A stretch of 25,308 nucleotides of DNA, from positions 1-25,308 of the IMG/VR virus record IMGVR_UViG_3300048838_000719, one strand, 5' to 3'. The translations under genes and the position numbers were made by a program. The stretch is from a virus. Positions 1 to 5,250 of the stretch are shown in pieces. The notes under the pieces were generated by a model that did not search any database, was not told where the DNA came from, and was given only the letters and a program-made list of their open reading frames with translations. Positions within the stretch are counted from its first letter, which is position 1. Every line of letters starts with the position of its first letter.

Positions 1-9
1 ACTTGCAGG

Positions 10-16
10 CTCCTTT
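10..16 (-). promoter_or_regulatory. Shine-Dalgarno for a gene starting just left of the window
   Basis: The minus strand reads AAAGGAG here, a few bases from the window edge and pointing left. This suggests that the leftward operon continues with another gene whose start codon lies just outside the window. The start itself cannot be seen. Confidence 0.35.
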
Positions 17-24
17 GTGTTGCT

Positions 25-125
25 GCACAACTGTCGGTTCAAGCGGAGTGCCCACGGCGTTCAGCTTGGTCTTGTTTCTCGGGCTGTAGTGCCGCCGTGG
101 TCACCCGCTTAACCTGGCGTTAGGC
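25..125 (+). other. attC site 1
   Basis: R'' GCACAAC (25-31), spacer TGTCG, L'' GTTCAAG (37-43), left arm 44-59, loop of about 33 nt, right arm 93-107, L' CTTAAC (108-113), spacer CTGGC, R' GTTAGGC (119-125). The arms pair almost fully, both ending in CCACGGCG when read 5' to 3' on opposite strands. The left L box carries one unpaired C. This is the polarity of classical attC sites such as that of aadA cassettes, with the cassette boundary at G^TTAGGC. Confidence 0.9.
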
Positions 126-133
126 CCTTGAAT

Positions 134-826
134 TCAGCATGGCCAGTGGCTCAAGCCAAGATCGTTCGGGCTCATGTCTTCAGCCTTGCGCAGCGGCGCT
201 GCTGTCTCGATCTCTGCATCTACCCGCCCCAGTAGGCACCCGGATTCATGCGGCTCGCCATCATCGGCTCCGCAGTCCGGGCACGCGCCGTCTTCTGTTG
301 CGCACTCCCAGCGGTTTGCAGAAACCTCGCGCAGCAGTGCGCGCAGCCGGTCCGCCTGCGCCCCGTGTGCGCCCGCGATGTCGGCCCAAGCAGAACAGCG
401 ATCATCGGCCTCTCGAATGCGCTCGGCGCAAGCTGCCTCGGCAGATCCAAAAGCCATCGACCACGCTTCCCACGACGCTTGCGTCTGCATCAAACGGTAG
501 CCTTCACCGCTGCGCTCGATGGCGTTTGGCCACTTGTAGGCATCGCTGGCCCACGCCTCGAACGATTCACGCGCGAATGGCTTGCGGTATGGCGCCAGAA
601 CGGCGGCCTTGGCCGCCAAGTCCTTCGCCGCTTCCTGCATCTGTAGCAGGCAGGCGATCGTGGTGGCAGTTGCTCGCGCAACCTCGCCAGCGGCGTATTC
701 GCGCATCTGCTGGTCGGTGTATCCGTAGTCCCAGCCCAAGGCCGTTTTGGGCGGCAGCGGGCCTAACTGGTCGCTCAACGGGACTGCCAACGGCTTGTCT
801 GGCTCGCTGCGTTCGCTTGTCGTCAT
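134..826 (-). CDS. Hypothetical phage/cassette protein with C-terminal Cys/His cluster
   Basis: A 230-residue protein of unknown function. Its N-terminal part contains the stretch GYTDQQMREYA (residues 36-46), a style common in small early proteins of beta-proteobacterial phages. The middle is Ala/Glu-rich and probably helical. Near the C terminus Cys175, Cys182, Cys185, His193 and Cys197 form a possible zinc-binding knuckle (CPDCG...HESGC). The ATG at 826 is preceded on the minus strand by GGAAGGAAG at good spacing, so this start is preferred. It lies inside the loop of attC 2, and about the first 22 residues are translated from the attC arm. The gene stops 9 nt short of the R' box of attC 1. 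It fills a cassette whose attC points the other way. Confidence 0.7.
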   Translation of the reverse strand: MTTSERSEPDKPLAVPLSDQLGPLPPKTALGWDYGYTDQQMREYAAGEVARATATTIACLLQMQEAAKDLAAKAAVLAPYRKPFARESFEAWASDAYKWPNAIERSGEGYRLMQTQASWEAWSMAFGSAEAACAERIREADDRCSAWADIAGAHGAQADRLRALLREVSANRWECATEDGACPDCGADDGEPHESGCLLGRVDAEIETAAPLRKAEDMSPNDLGLSHWPC

Positions 827-879
827 GGTTCGCTTCCTTCCGTTCGGGCCGTTGTCAGCCCGTTAGCTCTGCGTTATGG
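761..879 (+). other. attC site 2
   Basis: R'' GCCTAAC (761-767), spacer TGGTC, L'' GCTCAAC (773-779), left arm GGGACTGCCAACGGC, large loop, right arm GCCGTTGTCAGCCC, L' GTTAGC (862-867), spacer TCTGC, R' GTTATGG (873-879). The arms pair with one or two mismatches and the extra C is again in the left L box. The loop holds the ribosome-binding site and ATG of the leftward gene 134-826. Confidence 0.85.
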
Positions 880-927
880 CGCCCGGCACCATCGCGGCAC
901 GCCCACGAAAATAGTTCATCGCACCCA

Positions 928-956
928 TTGACAGGCTGTGCGCAGTGTCCTACATT
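928..956 (+). promoter_or_regulatory. Strong sigma70-type promoter with overlapping operator
   Basis: TTGACA (928-933), a 17-nt spacer and TACATT (951-956) form a near-consensus promoter reading right into the three-gene operon 1008-1654. An inverted repeat flanks and overlaps the -10: TGCGCAGTGTCC (939-950) and GGACATGCGCA (959-969). Its position over the RNA polymerase site suggests repression. The obvious candidate binder is the HTH protein encoded as the third gene of the operon. The binding itself is inference. Confidence 0.75.
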
Positions 957-1007
957 ACGGACATGCGCAGGGCAATCAGGCCCGCGCAAGTTGGCAAGGA
1001 GGCCACG

Positions 1008-1247
1008 ATGTCGCAGCAAATCAACCCCGCCTGGGTCCACCACAACAACCTGTACAACGAGGGCGGCGAAGGCTTCAACCCGCACCCCAAGTACATCAGC
1101 GCCGCGGCGGTCACCAAGGCCCCTGCCCGCATGATCGCCGGCAAGATGCGCACGCAAGCCGACGCGCTCAAGTTTGCCCGCACCTGCCTGTCGGGCGAAC
1201 AGCGCAAGGCTTTCGAGGCCGAGGTTGCGCGCGCCTTTGGAGCCTGA
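1008..1247 (+). CDS. Small unknown protein, first gene of cassette operon
   Basis: A 79-residue protein not recognised as a member of a known family. The N-terminal third is rich in Asn, His and aromatic residues (NPAWVHHNNLYNEGGEG), followed by a helical basic/acidic segment ending in FEAEVARAFGA. The ATG at 1008 is chosen over an in-frame ATG at 945 because AAGGAGG lies just upstream, and 945 would fall within the promoter. It is the first gene of a plus-strand operon driven by the 928-956 promoter, separated by 3 nt from the next gene. It sits in the only cassette of the cluster with genes in the classical polarity. Position and size fit an anti-defence (acr-like) candidate, but this is context only. 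Confidence 0.8.
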   Translation: MSQQINPAWVHHNNLYNEGGEGFNPHPKYISAAAVTKAPARMIAGKMRTQADALKFARTCLSGEQRKAFEAEVARAFGA

Positions 1248-1250
1248 GCC

Positions 1251-1439
1251 ATGCGCTACGTCACCTACACCCGCACCGCCGATGGCATCGTGTCGCGCAC
1301 CCACGGGCGCGTCGTCATGCCAAGCCGCGAGCGCGCCGCCGATTACCCGCACCGCGAGCGGCTGCAAGGCTGGCCGGAGCGCTCGGTGTACTGGACGCGC
1401 AGCACCGGCGCTGCTCTGGGTCTGGCGCCTCTGCGATGA
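1251..1439 (+). CDS. Small unknown protein, second gene of cassette operon
   Basis: A 62-residue basic protein with no recognised domain. It opens with MRYVTYTRTADGIVSRTHGR, which could form a short beta-hairpin, and continues Arg-rich. The ATG follows the previous stop by 3 nt, with GGAG about 8 nt upstream. Its stop overlaps the next start (ATGA), so the three genes are probably translationally coupled. No function can be assigned. Its place between a small unknown gene and an HTH gene under a private promoter makes it a second acr-like candidate. Confidence 0.75.
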   Translation: MRYVTYTRTADGIVSRTHGRVVMPSRERAADYPHRERLQGWPERSVYWTRSTGAALGLAPLR

Positions 1440-1654
1440 GCCGGCTGCTTGTCGAGTGCGGAGAGGCCCTCTACGGGCCGCAGTGGCAGTCCGCGCTGGC
1501 CCGCGATCTGGGCGTTGCCGACCGCACGATGCGACGCTGGGTTGCGGGCACAACCGACGTGCCATCTGGCTTGTATCCCGACCTACTGCGCCTGACGCAA
1601 GAGCGGGCAGCAGTGCTCGACGCACTCGCTCCACGGCTGCGCACGGCGCCATAA
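1436..1654 (+). CDS. Small HTH DNA-binding protein (Aca-like candidate)
   Basis: A 72-residue protein with a clear helix-turn-helix: the segment ALARDLGVADRTMRRWVAG (about residues 18-36) reads as helix, turn and recognition helix. It is followed by VPSGLYPDLLRLTQERAAVL. Small HTH proteins of this look occur in phages and cassettes. It is the last gene of the operon from 1008 and the likely autorepressor acting on the inverted repeat at 939-969 (inference). The start overlaps the previous stop as ATGA. The stop TAA lies inside the R'' box of attC 3 (CCATAAC), as in classical cassettes. Arrangement and size match anti-CRISPR-associated regulators, but homology to any Aca family was not tested. 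Confidence 0.75.
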   Translation: MSRLLVECGEALYGPQWQSALARDLGVADRTMRRWVAGTTDVPSGLYPDLLRLTQERAAVLDALAPRLRTAP

Positions 1655-1742
1655 CACGTCGCTCGAAATGACCCGCGCCGGCATACGTCGGTGCGAGTCG
1701 TTGCATTTGTGCGGGCGCGGTCATTTCAGCTTTGCGTTAGGC
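1649..1742 (+). other. attC site 3
   Basis: R'' CCATAAC (1649-1655), spacer ACGTC, L'' beginning GCTCGAAATGACC, loop, right arm ending GGTCATTTCAGC, spacer TTTGC, R' GTTAGGC (1736-1742). The arms pair well and the left L box has the extra C. It terminates the operon 1008-1654, whose stop codon is in the R'' box. Confidence 0.8.
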
Positions 1743-1744
1743 CC

Positions 1745-2095
1745 TCAAGCCAGGGTCATCAGCGCGCACTGCAAACCTTCGCGCGCCCGCCGGTCCTCGT
1801 CTTCCAACGCCAGCAGCCGGCGCAGCAGGTCGCCACGCTCGCGGCAGTTCAGCGCAAGCCAGGCGGCGCACTCGTCGCGCAGCTTTTCCACGGCTTCGCG
1901 CTGCGTCCTGAAATGCGTGTTCACGTAGCAGGTGTCGCCCTCGCTGTCTTTGGCTGGCCACGGGCCGCCGCGCACGGATCTCACTTGGCAGGTGGTGGTG
2001 TCCACCTTCCAATACGTGTCGGCCAGCGCCGGGCCTATCATGGCGGTCGAGCAGACCGCTTCCGGCGTGGCGTTCGTTGCTTGGTCAGTGCTCAT
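1745..2095 (-). CDS. Hypothetical protein starting inside attC 4
   Basis: A 116-residue protein of unknown function. The N-terminal 30 residues are low in conserved features and largely encoded by the degenerate attC 4. They are followed by a likely folded part (TYWKVDTTTCQVRSVRGGPW) and a helical C-terminal half rich in Arg, Glu and Leu (CRERGDLLRRLLALEDEDRR). The ATG at 2095 overlaps the end of the upstream frame that stops at 2085, so coupling is likely; a weak GAGGTAAG lies about 10 nt upstream. The stop is 3 nt from the R' box of attC 3. The protein-like composition of this frame, against the low-complexity opposite strand, supports it as real. Confidence 0.65.
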   Translation of the reverse strand: MSTDQATNATPEAVCSTAMIGPALADTYWKVDTTTCQVRSVRGGPWPAKDSEGDTCYVNTHFRTQREAVEKLRDECAAWLALNCRERGDLLRRLLALEDEDRRAREGLQCALMTLA

Positions 2096-2121
2096 CGCGT
2101 CTGCTTACCTCTGCGTTTGGC
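2033..2121 (+). other. Degenerate attC-like site 4
   Basis: R''-like GCCTATC (2033-2039), L'' GGTCGAGC (2045-2052), arm AGACC, loop, arm GTCTGCTTACC with L' GCTTACC (2103-2109), spacer TCTGC, R'-like GTTTGGC (2115-2121). The outer boxes each deviate from consensus, but the L boxes pair (GGT-GAGCAGAC against GGTAAGCAGAC) with one extra C on the left, in the same orientation as its neighbours. The TCTGC spacer is shared with attC 2 and attC 9. It is probably a decayed or weak site. Confidence 0.5.
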
Positions 2122-2426
2122 CCCAATGCCTTACGCAGCGCGTCTACATGCTCGTCCATGAGGCCGTTGGGGTCCCACACGCCGCCGCGCACCACGGTCC
2201 ACGCGGTCACGCAGCGTTGCGCAGTTCGGCGCCAGCTTCTGATCTAGTTGGTCAGGCGCGCGTTCTCGGCGTGCAGCCGCTCCATCTCGGCCGCAGCCTC
2301 GTCGTACAACTCTCCGCTGCCCCACGCAACGGTGTAGTCGTCGCCCGCCTCTTGCAGTCGCTCCAGTAGCGGCCTAACTGTCGGTTCAACCGGACCCGCC
2401 ACGGCGGGCTGCGTTGTCTCATTCAT
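2085..2426 (-). pseudogene. Small cassette gene interrupted by an in-frame TAG
   Basis: The frame opens at ATG 2426 (preceded by AAAGGAC on the minus strand) and encodes 60 residues, including a probable coiled-coil ending HAENARLTN. It then meets TAG at 2244-2246. The same frame continues open for another 52 codons with protein-like sequence (VRGGVWDPNGLMDEHVDAL) and ends KALGPNAEVSRRDEH at 2085. That end overlaps the start of the next gene by 11 nt. This fits a 113-residue gene with an amber mutation. A frameshift pair is an alternative, because the +1 frame after 2246 also reads plausibly (DQKLAPNCATLRDRV). The N terminus is translated from attC 5, and the C terminus crosses attC 4, where GPNAEVS matches the GPNARLT encoded by attC 5 in the gene upstream. 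Confidence 0.5.
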
Positions 2427-2473
2427 CGTGCGTCCTTTGCGCCGTGTCGGGCGCGGTTAACCTGGCGTTAGGC
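2372..2473 (+). other. attC site 5
   Basis: The best-formed site of the window. R'' GCCTAAC (2372-2378), spacer TGTCG, L'' GTTCAAC (2384-2390), left arm to CACGGCG, loop of about 30 nt, right arm CGCCGTGTCGGGCGCGG, L' GGTTAACC (2455-2462), R' GTTAGGC (2467-2473). The arms pair over more than 20 bp with three mismatches and one extra C in L''. It closely resembles attC 1. The loop contains the stop of the gene 2419-2730 and the start of the frame at 2426. Confidence 0.92.
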
Positions 2474-2730
2474 CCCGCAATGCACTCTGCCCTGCGCAGC
2501 AGCATCTTCAATGCTCCTGCTGAGTCGCCCGCTTCTAGTTGCGCGATGGCGGGCGCCAGCGTTGCAAGTTCTGCCGCCATCCGCACGCGCAGCGCCTCTC
2601 GCACTGCTGCCTCTGCGGCGCCCAGCTTCCCGGTCGTGTCGTCCCCCGGCCTGGCGCCGTTCCATTCGCGCATCTCTCCGTACTCGTCAACCAACGCCAT
2701 CAGGGCCGTCACGTCGTCTTCAATGCCCAT
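2419..2730 (-). CDS. Hypothetical acidic helical protein crossing attC 5
   Basis: A 103-residue protein with no recognised family. It opens MGIEDDVTALMALVDEYGEMREW, then is Ala/Glu/Arg-rich and probably helical. The ATG at 2730 is preferred over an in-frame GTG at 2748 because GAGGAAA lies 5 nt upstream. Its last about 18 residues, GPNARLTAPDTAQRTHDE, are encoded by the right arm and loop of attC 5. The gene therefore spans the predicted cassette crossover at 2467/2468. Its stop overlaps the next start (ATGAATGA), giving translational coupling within the attC loop. Confidence 0.7.
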   Translation of the reverse strand: MGIEDDVTALMALVDEYGEMREWNGARPGDDTTGKLGAAEAAVREALRVRMAAELATLAPAIAQLEAGDSAGALKMLLRRAECIAGPNARLTAPDTAQRTHDE

Positions 2731-2755
2731 GTTTTCCTCGCTTGCCACCAGCGTG

Positions 2756-2843
2756 GCCTAACCTGTCGCTCAACCGGAGCGGCAACGGCATGGGTGGCTA
2801 CTGGCCGGCATCGTGCGCCGCCCGGTTAGCTCCCACGTTATGC
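2756..2843 (+). other. attC site 6
   Basis: R'' GCCTAAC (2756-2762), spacer CTGTC, L'' GCTCAAC (2768-2774), arm CCGGAGCGGC, loop, arm GCCGCCCGG, L' GGTTAGC (2824-2830), R' GTTATGC (2837-2843). The inner arms pair with one offset, and the extra C is in the left L box. The stop codon of the leftward gene 2838-3098 lies within the R' box. Confidence 0.8.
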
Positions 2844-3098
2844 GCTGTCACGCTCGGGCCTGCACTCGCTGGCGTGGCACACGCCGCAGCAAAACCACGG
2901 GTCACCCAGCGGCCCCAGGTGCGTGAAGCGCCACTTGTGGCCTAGCCTGCCGCATGCTTCGCGCATGTCCTTCAGGTTCGGGTAGTAGTAACGCTCGTCG
3001 AAGTCGCGCATCAGTTCGCGCATAGCATCGCGGCGTTCTTTCTCGATTCCGCGCACCGCGTCGGCAATCTCGTCGTGCGTCGCCAGGTCGTTGCTCAT
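2838..3098 (-). CDS. Hypothetical phage protein with Cys/His C-terminal motif
   Basis: An 86-residue protein. The N-terminal half is charged and helical (EIADAVRGIEKERRDAMREL). The C-terminal half contains GHKWRFTHLGPLGDPWFCCG and VCHASEC, a Trp/Cys arrangement that could bind zinc and is reminiscent of small phage early proteins. The ATG at 3098 is preceded by AGGAG and overlaps the stop of the upstream gene (ATGA), so longer upstream frames are rejected. The TAA stop is inside the R' box of attC 6. Function unknown. Confidence 0.75.
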   Translation of the reverse strand: MSNDLATHDEIADAVRGIEKERRDAMRELMRDFDERYYYPNLKDMREACGRLGHKWRFTHLGPLGDPWFCCGVCHASECRPERDSA

Positions 3099-3316
3099 CG
3101 TCGCTCCTGTGTGGGCGCAAGCTTCTTCCTGCGGAGCTTCCCGTCTGCCCCCCAACTGACCTCAGTGAACTCCAGCCGAAGCGATCCGCCGTCCTGCGCG
3201 TACATGCCTAGATAGTGGTACGCCTCGCGCTCCGAATCCGCCTTGTCCGCAGCAGATCCGGCGGCCACCTTCATCTTGGCTGGGAGTTCGTATAGCGCCC
3301 ATTCGTAGCGAATCAT
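3095..3316 (-). CDS. Hypothetical protein, coupled to 2838-3098
   Basis: A 73-residue protein of unknown function. It begins MIRYEWALYELPAKMKVAAG, followed by an acidic-basic helix (DKADSEREAYHYLGMYAQDG) and a possible beta-hairpin (LRLEFTEVSWG) with a lysine/arginine tail. The start has AGGAGCAACAG just upstream, and the stop overlaps the next ATG by 4 nt. Together with 2838-3098 it occupies the cassette between attC 6 and the attC 7 remnant. Confidence 0.7.
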   Translation of the reverse strand: MIRYEWALYELPAKMKVAAGSAADKADSEREAYHYLGMYAQDGGSLRLEFTEVSWGADGKLRRKKLAPTQERR

Positions 3317-3325
3317 CTGTTGCTC

Positions 3326-3376
3326 CTAAGTTCCCGGCCTAACAGCCGCAGCAATCGCTTTCCGCTTCTCAACCAT
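3326..3376 (-). other. 16-codon micro-ORF in the attC 7 region
   Basis: The minus strand reads ATG followed by 15 codons (MVEKRKAIAAAVRPGT) and a stop 9 nt before the start of the gene at 3316. Its last part is read through the R'' box GCCTAAC (encoding AVRP), just as the frame at 2426 reads TVRP. It may be a leader peptide, or the start of a former cassette gene left after rearrangement. No strong ribosome-binding site is seen. Confidence 0.25.
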
Positions 3377-3398
3377 AATGGCTAATCCTACGTTCGAG
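3337..3398 (+). other. Possible attC remnant 7
   Basis: A clean R'' box GCCTAAC (3337-3343) is followed about 40 nt later by GGCTAAT-CCTAC-GTTCGAG, which has the L'-spacer-R' spacing of the other sites. The inner arms do not pair convincingly. It marks the right edge of the cassette cluster and may be a decayed site. Confidence 0.25.
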
Positions 3399-3744
3399 GC
3401 GACGGGCAACAGCCGCCGCTCTCCTCGCGCAGCACCACGACGCGTTCACCCGGGGAGAGCCACGCACCCGCGTCCACCCAATCGCGCAGGCCGTCATCAC
3501 GGCCGTATGTGGCGAGGACCTCAGCGTCGGCGATCTGTGCGCGTAGCCGCTCGATCTCTTCTTGGTCGATCTCGCGCTCCCGTTCGTAGCTGATCTGCTG
3601 ACGCTCCAGCGTGGCGCGTAGCCGCTCGATCTCGTCGGCCATACGCTGGATCAGACATTCCGGGTGGGCGCGCTCGCAGCCCTCCCAGTGCGTGCGCTGG
3701 GTGCCGTCGATGCGCTGGCGGGCGATTTGCACGAGGTCACTCAT
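3388..3744 (-). CDS. Hypothetical coiled-coil phage protein
   Basis: A 118-residue protein of unknown function. It starts MSDLVQIARQRIDGTQRTHW, then has CERAHPECLIQRM followed by a heptad-like region (about residues 35-75: IERLRATLERQQ, EEIERLRAQIAD) that should form a coiled coil. The C-terminal part is LSPGERVVVLREESGGCC. The start overlaps the stop of the upstream gene (ATGAGTGA). It is the last gene of the leftward operon before the attC cluster. Short coiled-coil proteins like this are common in early phage regions and have no fixed function. Confidence 0.75.
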   Translation of the reverse strand: MSDLVQIARQRIDGTQRTHWEGCERAHPECLIQRMADEIERLRATLERQQISYEREREIDQEEIERLRAQIADAEVLATYGRDDGLRDWVDAGAWLSPGERVVVLREESGGCCPSPRT

Positions 3745-3985
3745 CCTTGCCTCCCGCCCGCTCTGGCTGGCACAGCGGGATCATTTGATCGATCGTGTCG
3801 CGCAGCGCTTGCCATTCGTCCGGGTTGATCTGGATTTTCCCGATGTCGACCCTGCCATGCTGCACGACTTCGACGAACTCGCCGCCACCCTCGTCGACGA
3901 TCCGCACGTGCGTCGTCAACTCACTGGTCAGCATCTCGTGCTCTGGCACGACTGCGATTTCGGTCACGCGGGTGATGTACTTCAT
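3737..3985 (-). CDS. Hypothetical phage protein
   Basis: An 82-residue protein with likely beta structure: MKYITRVTEIAVVPEHEMLT at the N terminus, VRIVDEGGGEFVEVVQHG in the middle, and a C-terminal INPDEWQALRDTIDQMI helix. The ATG at 3985 overlaps the end of the upstream gene (stop at 3982-3984) and is preferred over longer low-complexity extensions. The fold resembles small phage proteins of unknown role that sit among early genes. No catalytic motif is visible. Confidence 0.7.
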   Translation of the reverse strand: MKYITRVTEIAVVPEHEMLTSELTTHVRIVDEGGGEFVEVVQHGRVDIGKIQINPDEWQALRDTIDQMIPLCQPERAGGKDE

Positions 3986-4200
3986 GCGATCTCCCACGCC
4001 GGCACCGTCGCTGGCGCCTGCCTCACGTTTGCAACTGGATCGAGCGCCATGGGCCGCGTCGCGCACTGCTCGCGCTCGTGCAGCTCTTCCCACAGCGCGA
4101 CCATCAGCTCGCGCCTGGTGCGGCGCAGCCCGAAATAGTCCTCCAGCGCGCACAGCGCCTCGCGGCCGTGCAGCTCACGCGCTTCTCCGGCCGGGATCAT
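3982..4200 (-). CDS. Hypothetical phage protein
   Basis: A 72-residue protein opening MIPAGEARELHGREALCALE, with a helical centre (YFGLRRTRRELMVALWEELH). The ATG at 4200 overlaps the stop of the upstream gene (ATGA), which makes it the likely start; longer versions to 4287 would fully overlap the upstream gene. Function unknown. It belongs to the tightly packed leftward operon. Confidence 0.65.
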   Translation of the reverse strand: MIPAGEARELHGREALCALEDYFGLRRTRRELMVALWEELHEREQCATRPMALDPVANVRQAPATVPAWEIA

Positions 4201-4418
4201 CGCGACCCCAGAAACTCGTGATGCCATCCGCCTGGCCCCTCGCAGCGGCTGACTACCTTGCCGGTGCCCTCGCTCACCATCCGCCATTTAGCGGGCCGCT
4301 TCTGGTCGTCGAGATCGCCGAGCACCTCGACCGCCTCGCACGCTCGCCGCACAGCGGCCTCGTCCAGCCCGCGCAGCACGACGCGCCATGAGCCGTTCGT
4401 GTTCAGCTCGAGCTTCAT
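4197..4418 (-). CDS. Hypothetical phage protein
   Basis: A 73-residue protein. The first half suggests a beta strand followed by a helix (MKLELNTNGSWRVVLRGLDE, then AAVRRACEAVEVLG), and the C-terminal half contains KWRMVSEGTGKVVSRCEG. A GGAGGC ribosome-binding site precedes the ATG at 4418, and both ends overlap neighbouring genes by 4 nt. Its role is unknown. Confidence 0.7.
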   Translation of the reverse strand: MKLELNTNGSWRVVLRGLDEAAVRRACEAVEVLGDLDDQKRPAKWRMVSEGTGKVVSRCEGPGGWHHEFLGSR

Positions 4419-4909
4419 CGCTGCTGCCTCCGCGCCATCCAGTCCTCCGTGATCGCCCCACGTCCGGCGATGGACGGGTCGGCCGTGTAGCGCGGGTCGG
4501 CGGGAAACGGTGCGTAGGTGTAGCGCGCCGTCTCCGGCACGATCACCTCGCCGCCAGGCGGCAGCGCCAGGCGCGCTTTGGCTACCGTCGTCGTTTTCGC
4601 CGCGCGGTCGTTGATGACGGCCGCCGGCTTGCGCTTCGGCAGCGGCTTGGTGACCGATGCCGGCGGCGCGTGCTCCCGCAGATACCAGCGCTGGTCGTGA
4701 TAGCTCAGCACGCGCCGCACGACGTGCCCGTAGGCCGCCAGGCGCGCCATGCTGCTAGCCACGCTGCTGATCTTGACGCCGCGCCGCTCGGCGATTTCCG
4801 ACACCGTGGCGCCGCGGCCGCCGGCGCGCTCCAGGATGTCCAGCACCGCGTTCATCCCGCTCTTCCACGGTTGCGCGGGGATGTCGCTGACGGGCGCGCG
4901 GCGCGTCAT
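4415..4909 (-). CDS. Winged-helix DNA-binding protein
   Basis: A 164-residue protein with a probable winged helix-turn-helix at about residues 18-65 (AVLDILERAGGRGATVSEIA, RRGVKISSVASSMARLAAYG), ending in a wing around HVVRRVLSYHDQRWYL. This resembles MarR- or replication-initiator-type winged helices. The C-terminal part is Pro/Ala-rich and less ordered. The ATG at 4909 is chosen because it overlaps the upstream stop as ATGA and the domain begins soon after. In this position it could be an early regulator or a DNA replication accessory factor; which one cannot be decided from sequence. Confidence 0.7.
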   Translation of the reverse strand: MTRRAPVSDIPAQPWKSGMNAVLDILERAGGRGATVSEIAERRGVKISSVASSMARLAAYGHVVRRVLSYHDQRWYLREHAPPASVTKPLPKRKPAAVINDRAAKTTTVAKARLALPPGGEVIVPETARYTYAPFPADPRYTADPSIAGRGAITEDWMARRQQR

Positions 4910-5250
4910 GCCGGGCTCCGCGTGATGCGCACCACGGCCGGCGTGCCGCTGGCCTGGTCCTGCCACCGCACCACCTCGAGCAGGCCGCGCCACACGCCGT
5001 AGGCGATCGCCTCGCGCACCATGTCGATCGCCTCGTCGCAACTTTCGCGGGGGTCGAGCATGTGCCGCACGTCCCACAGGCGCTCGGAGTCGGGCCGGAT
5101 GCGCACAGCCTCGCATTCGATGTCGGCGACGACCAAACGGTCGGCCATGCGGTAGGCCAGCAGCGTCATCGGCTCGTCGGCGATGTCGGGCGCGGCGTCG
5201 GCGGATGCCTGGGCCAGGATCGTGCAGGGCGGGGGCGGGTCATAGCGCAT
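4906..5250 (-). CDS. Hypothetical phage protein
   Basis: A 114-residue protein of unknown function. It contains TLLAYRMADRLVVADIECEA and SCDEAIDMVREAIAYGVWRG, a beta-alpha pattern without known catalytic residues. The start overlaps the end of the HD-domain gene by 11 nt and the stop overlaps the next gene by 4 nt. It may therefore be expressed stoichiometrically with those genes. Confidence 0.7.
   Translation of the reverse strand: MRYDPPPPCTILAQASADAAPDIADEPMTLLAYRMADRLVVADIECEAVRIRPDSERLWDVRHMLDPRESCDEAIDMVREAIAYGVWRGLLEVVRWQDQASGTPAVVRITRSPA

Larger units (their letters stand above)
1..3400 (+). mobile_element. Left attC cluster (CALIN-like integron cassette array)
   Basis: Five clear and one or two degenerate attC-like sites lie between 25 and 3400, all in the same (plus) orientation. 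Each has an R'' box (RYYYAAC-like), about 5 nt spacer, an L'' box with one extra C, a long imperfect hairpin, an L' box, about 5 nt spacer and an R' box (GTTRRRY-like). They delimit cassettes of about 0.37-0.86 kb. No IntI-like integrase is visible in the window. Most enclosed genes are on the minus strand, in line with the phage leftward operon that continues without a break to 8739. This argues that the cluster lies inside the phage and is not flanking host DNA. The family resemblance between sites (shared TGTCG/GTTCAA and TCTGC elements) suggests one source integron family. Boundaries beyond base 1 are unknown. Confidence 0.8.

Noticed and set aside
139-1134. Long plus-strand frame (331 codons) starting just after attC 1, at the place where a classical cassette gene would start
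   Set aside because: The translation is Arg/Pro/Ser-rich with no protein-like pattern and runs through attC 2 and the promoter at 928; the minus-strand frame 134-826 has a ribosome-binding site and a plausible protein.
1932-2369. Plus-strand frame of 145 codons across attC 4
   Set aside because: It is a shadow of the minus-strand genes: no ribosome-binding site and no recognisable pattern.
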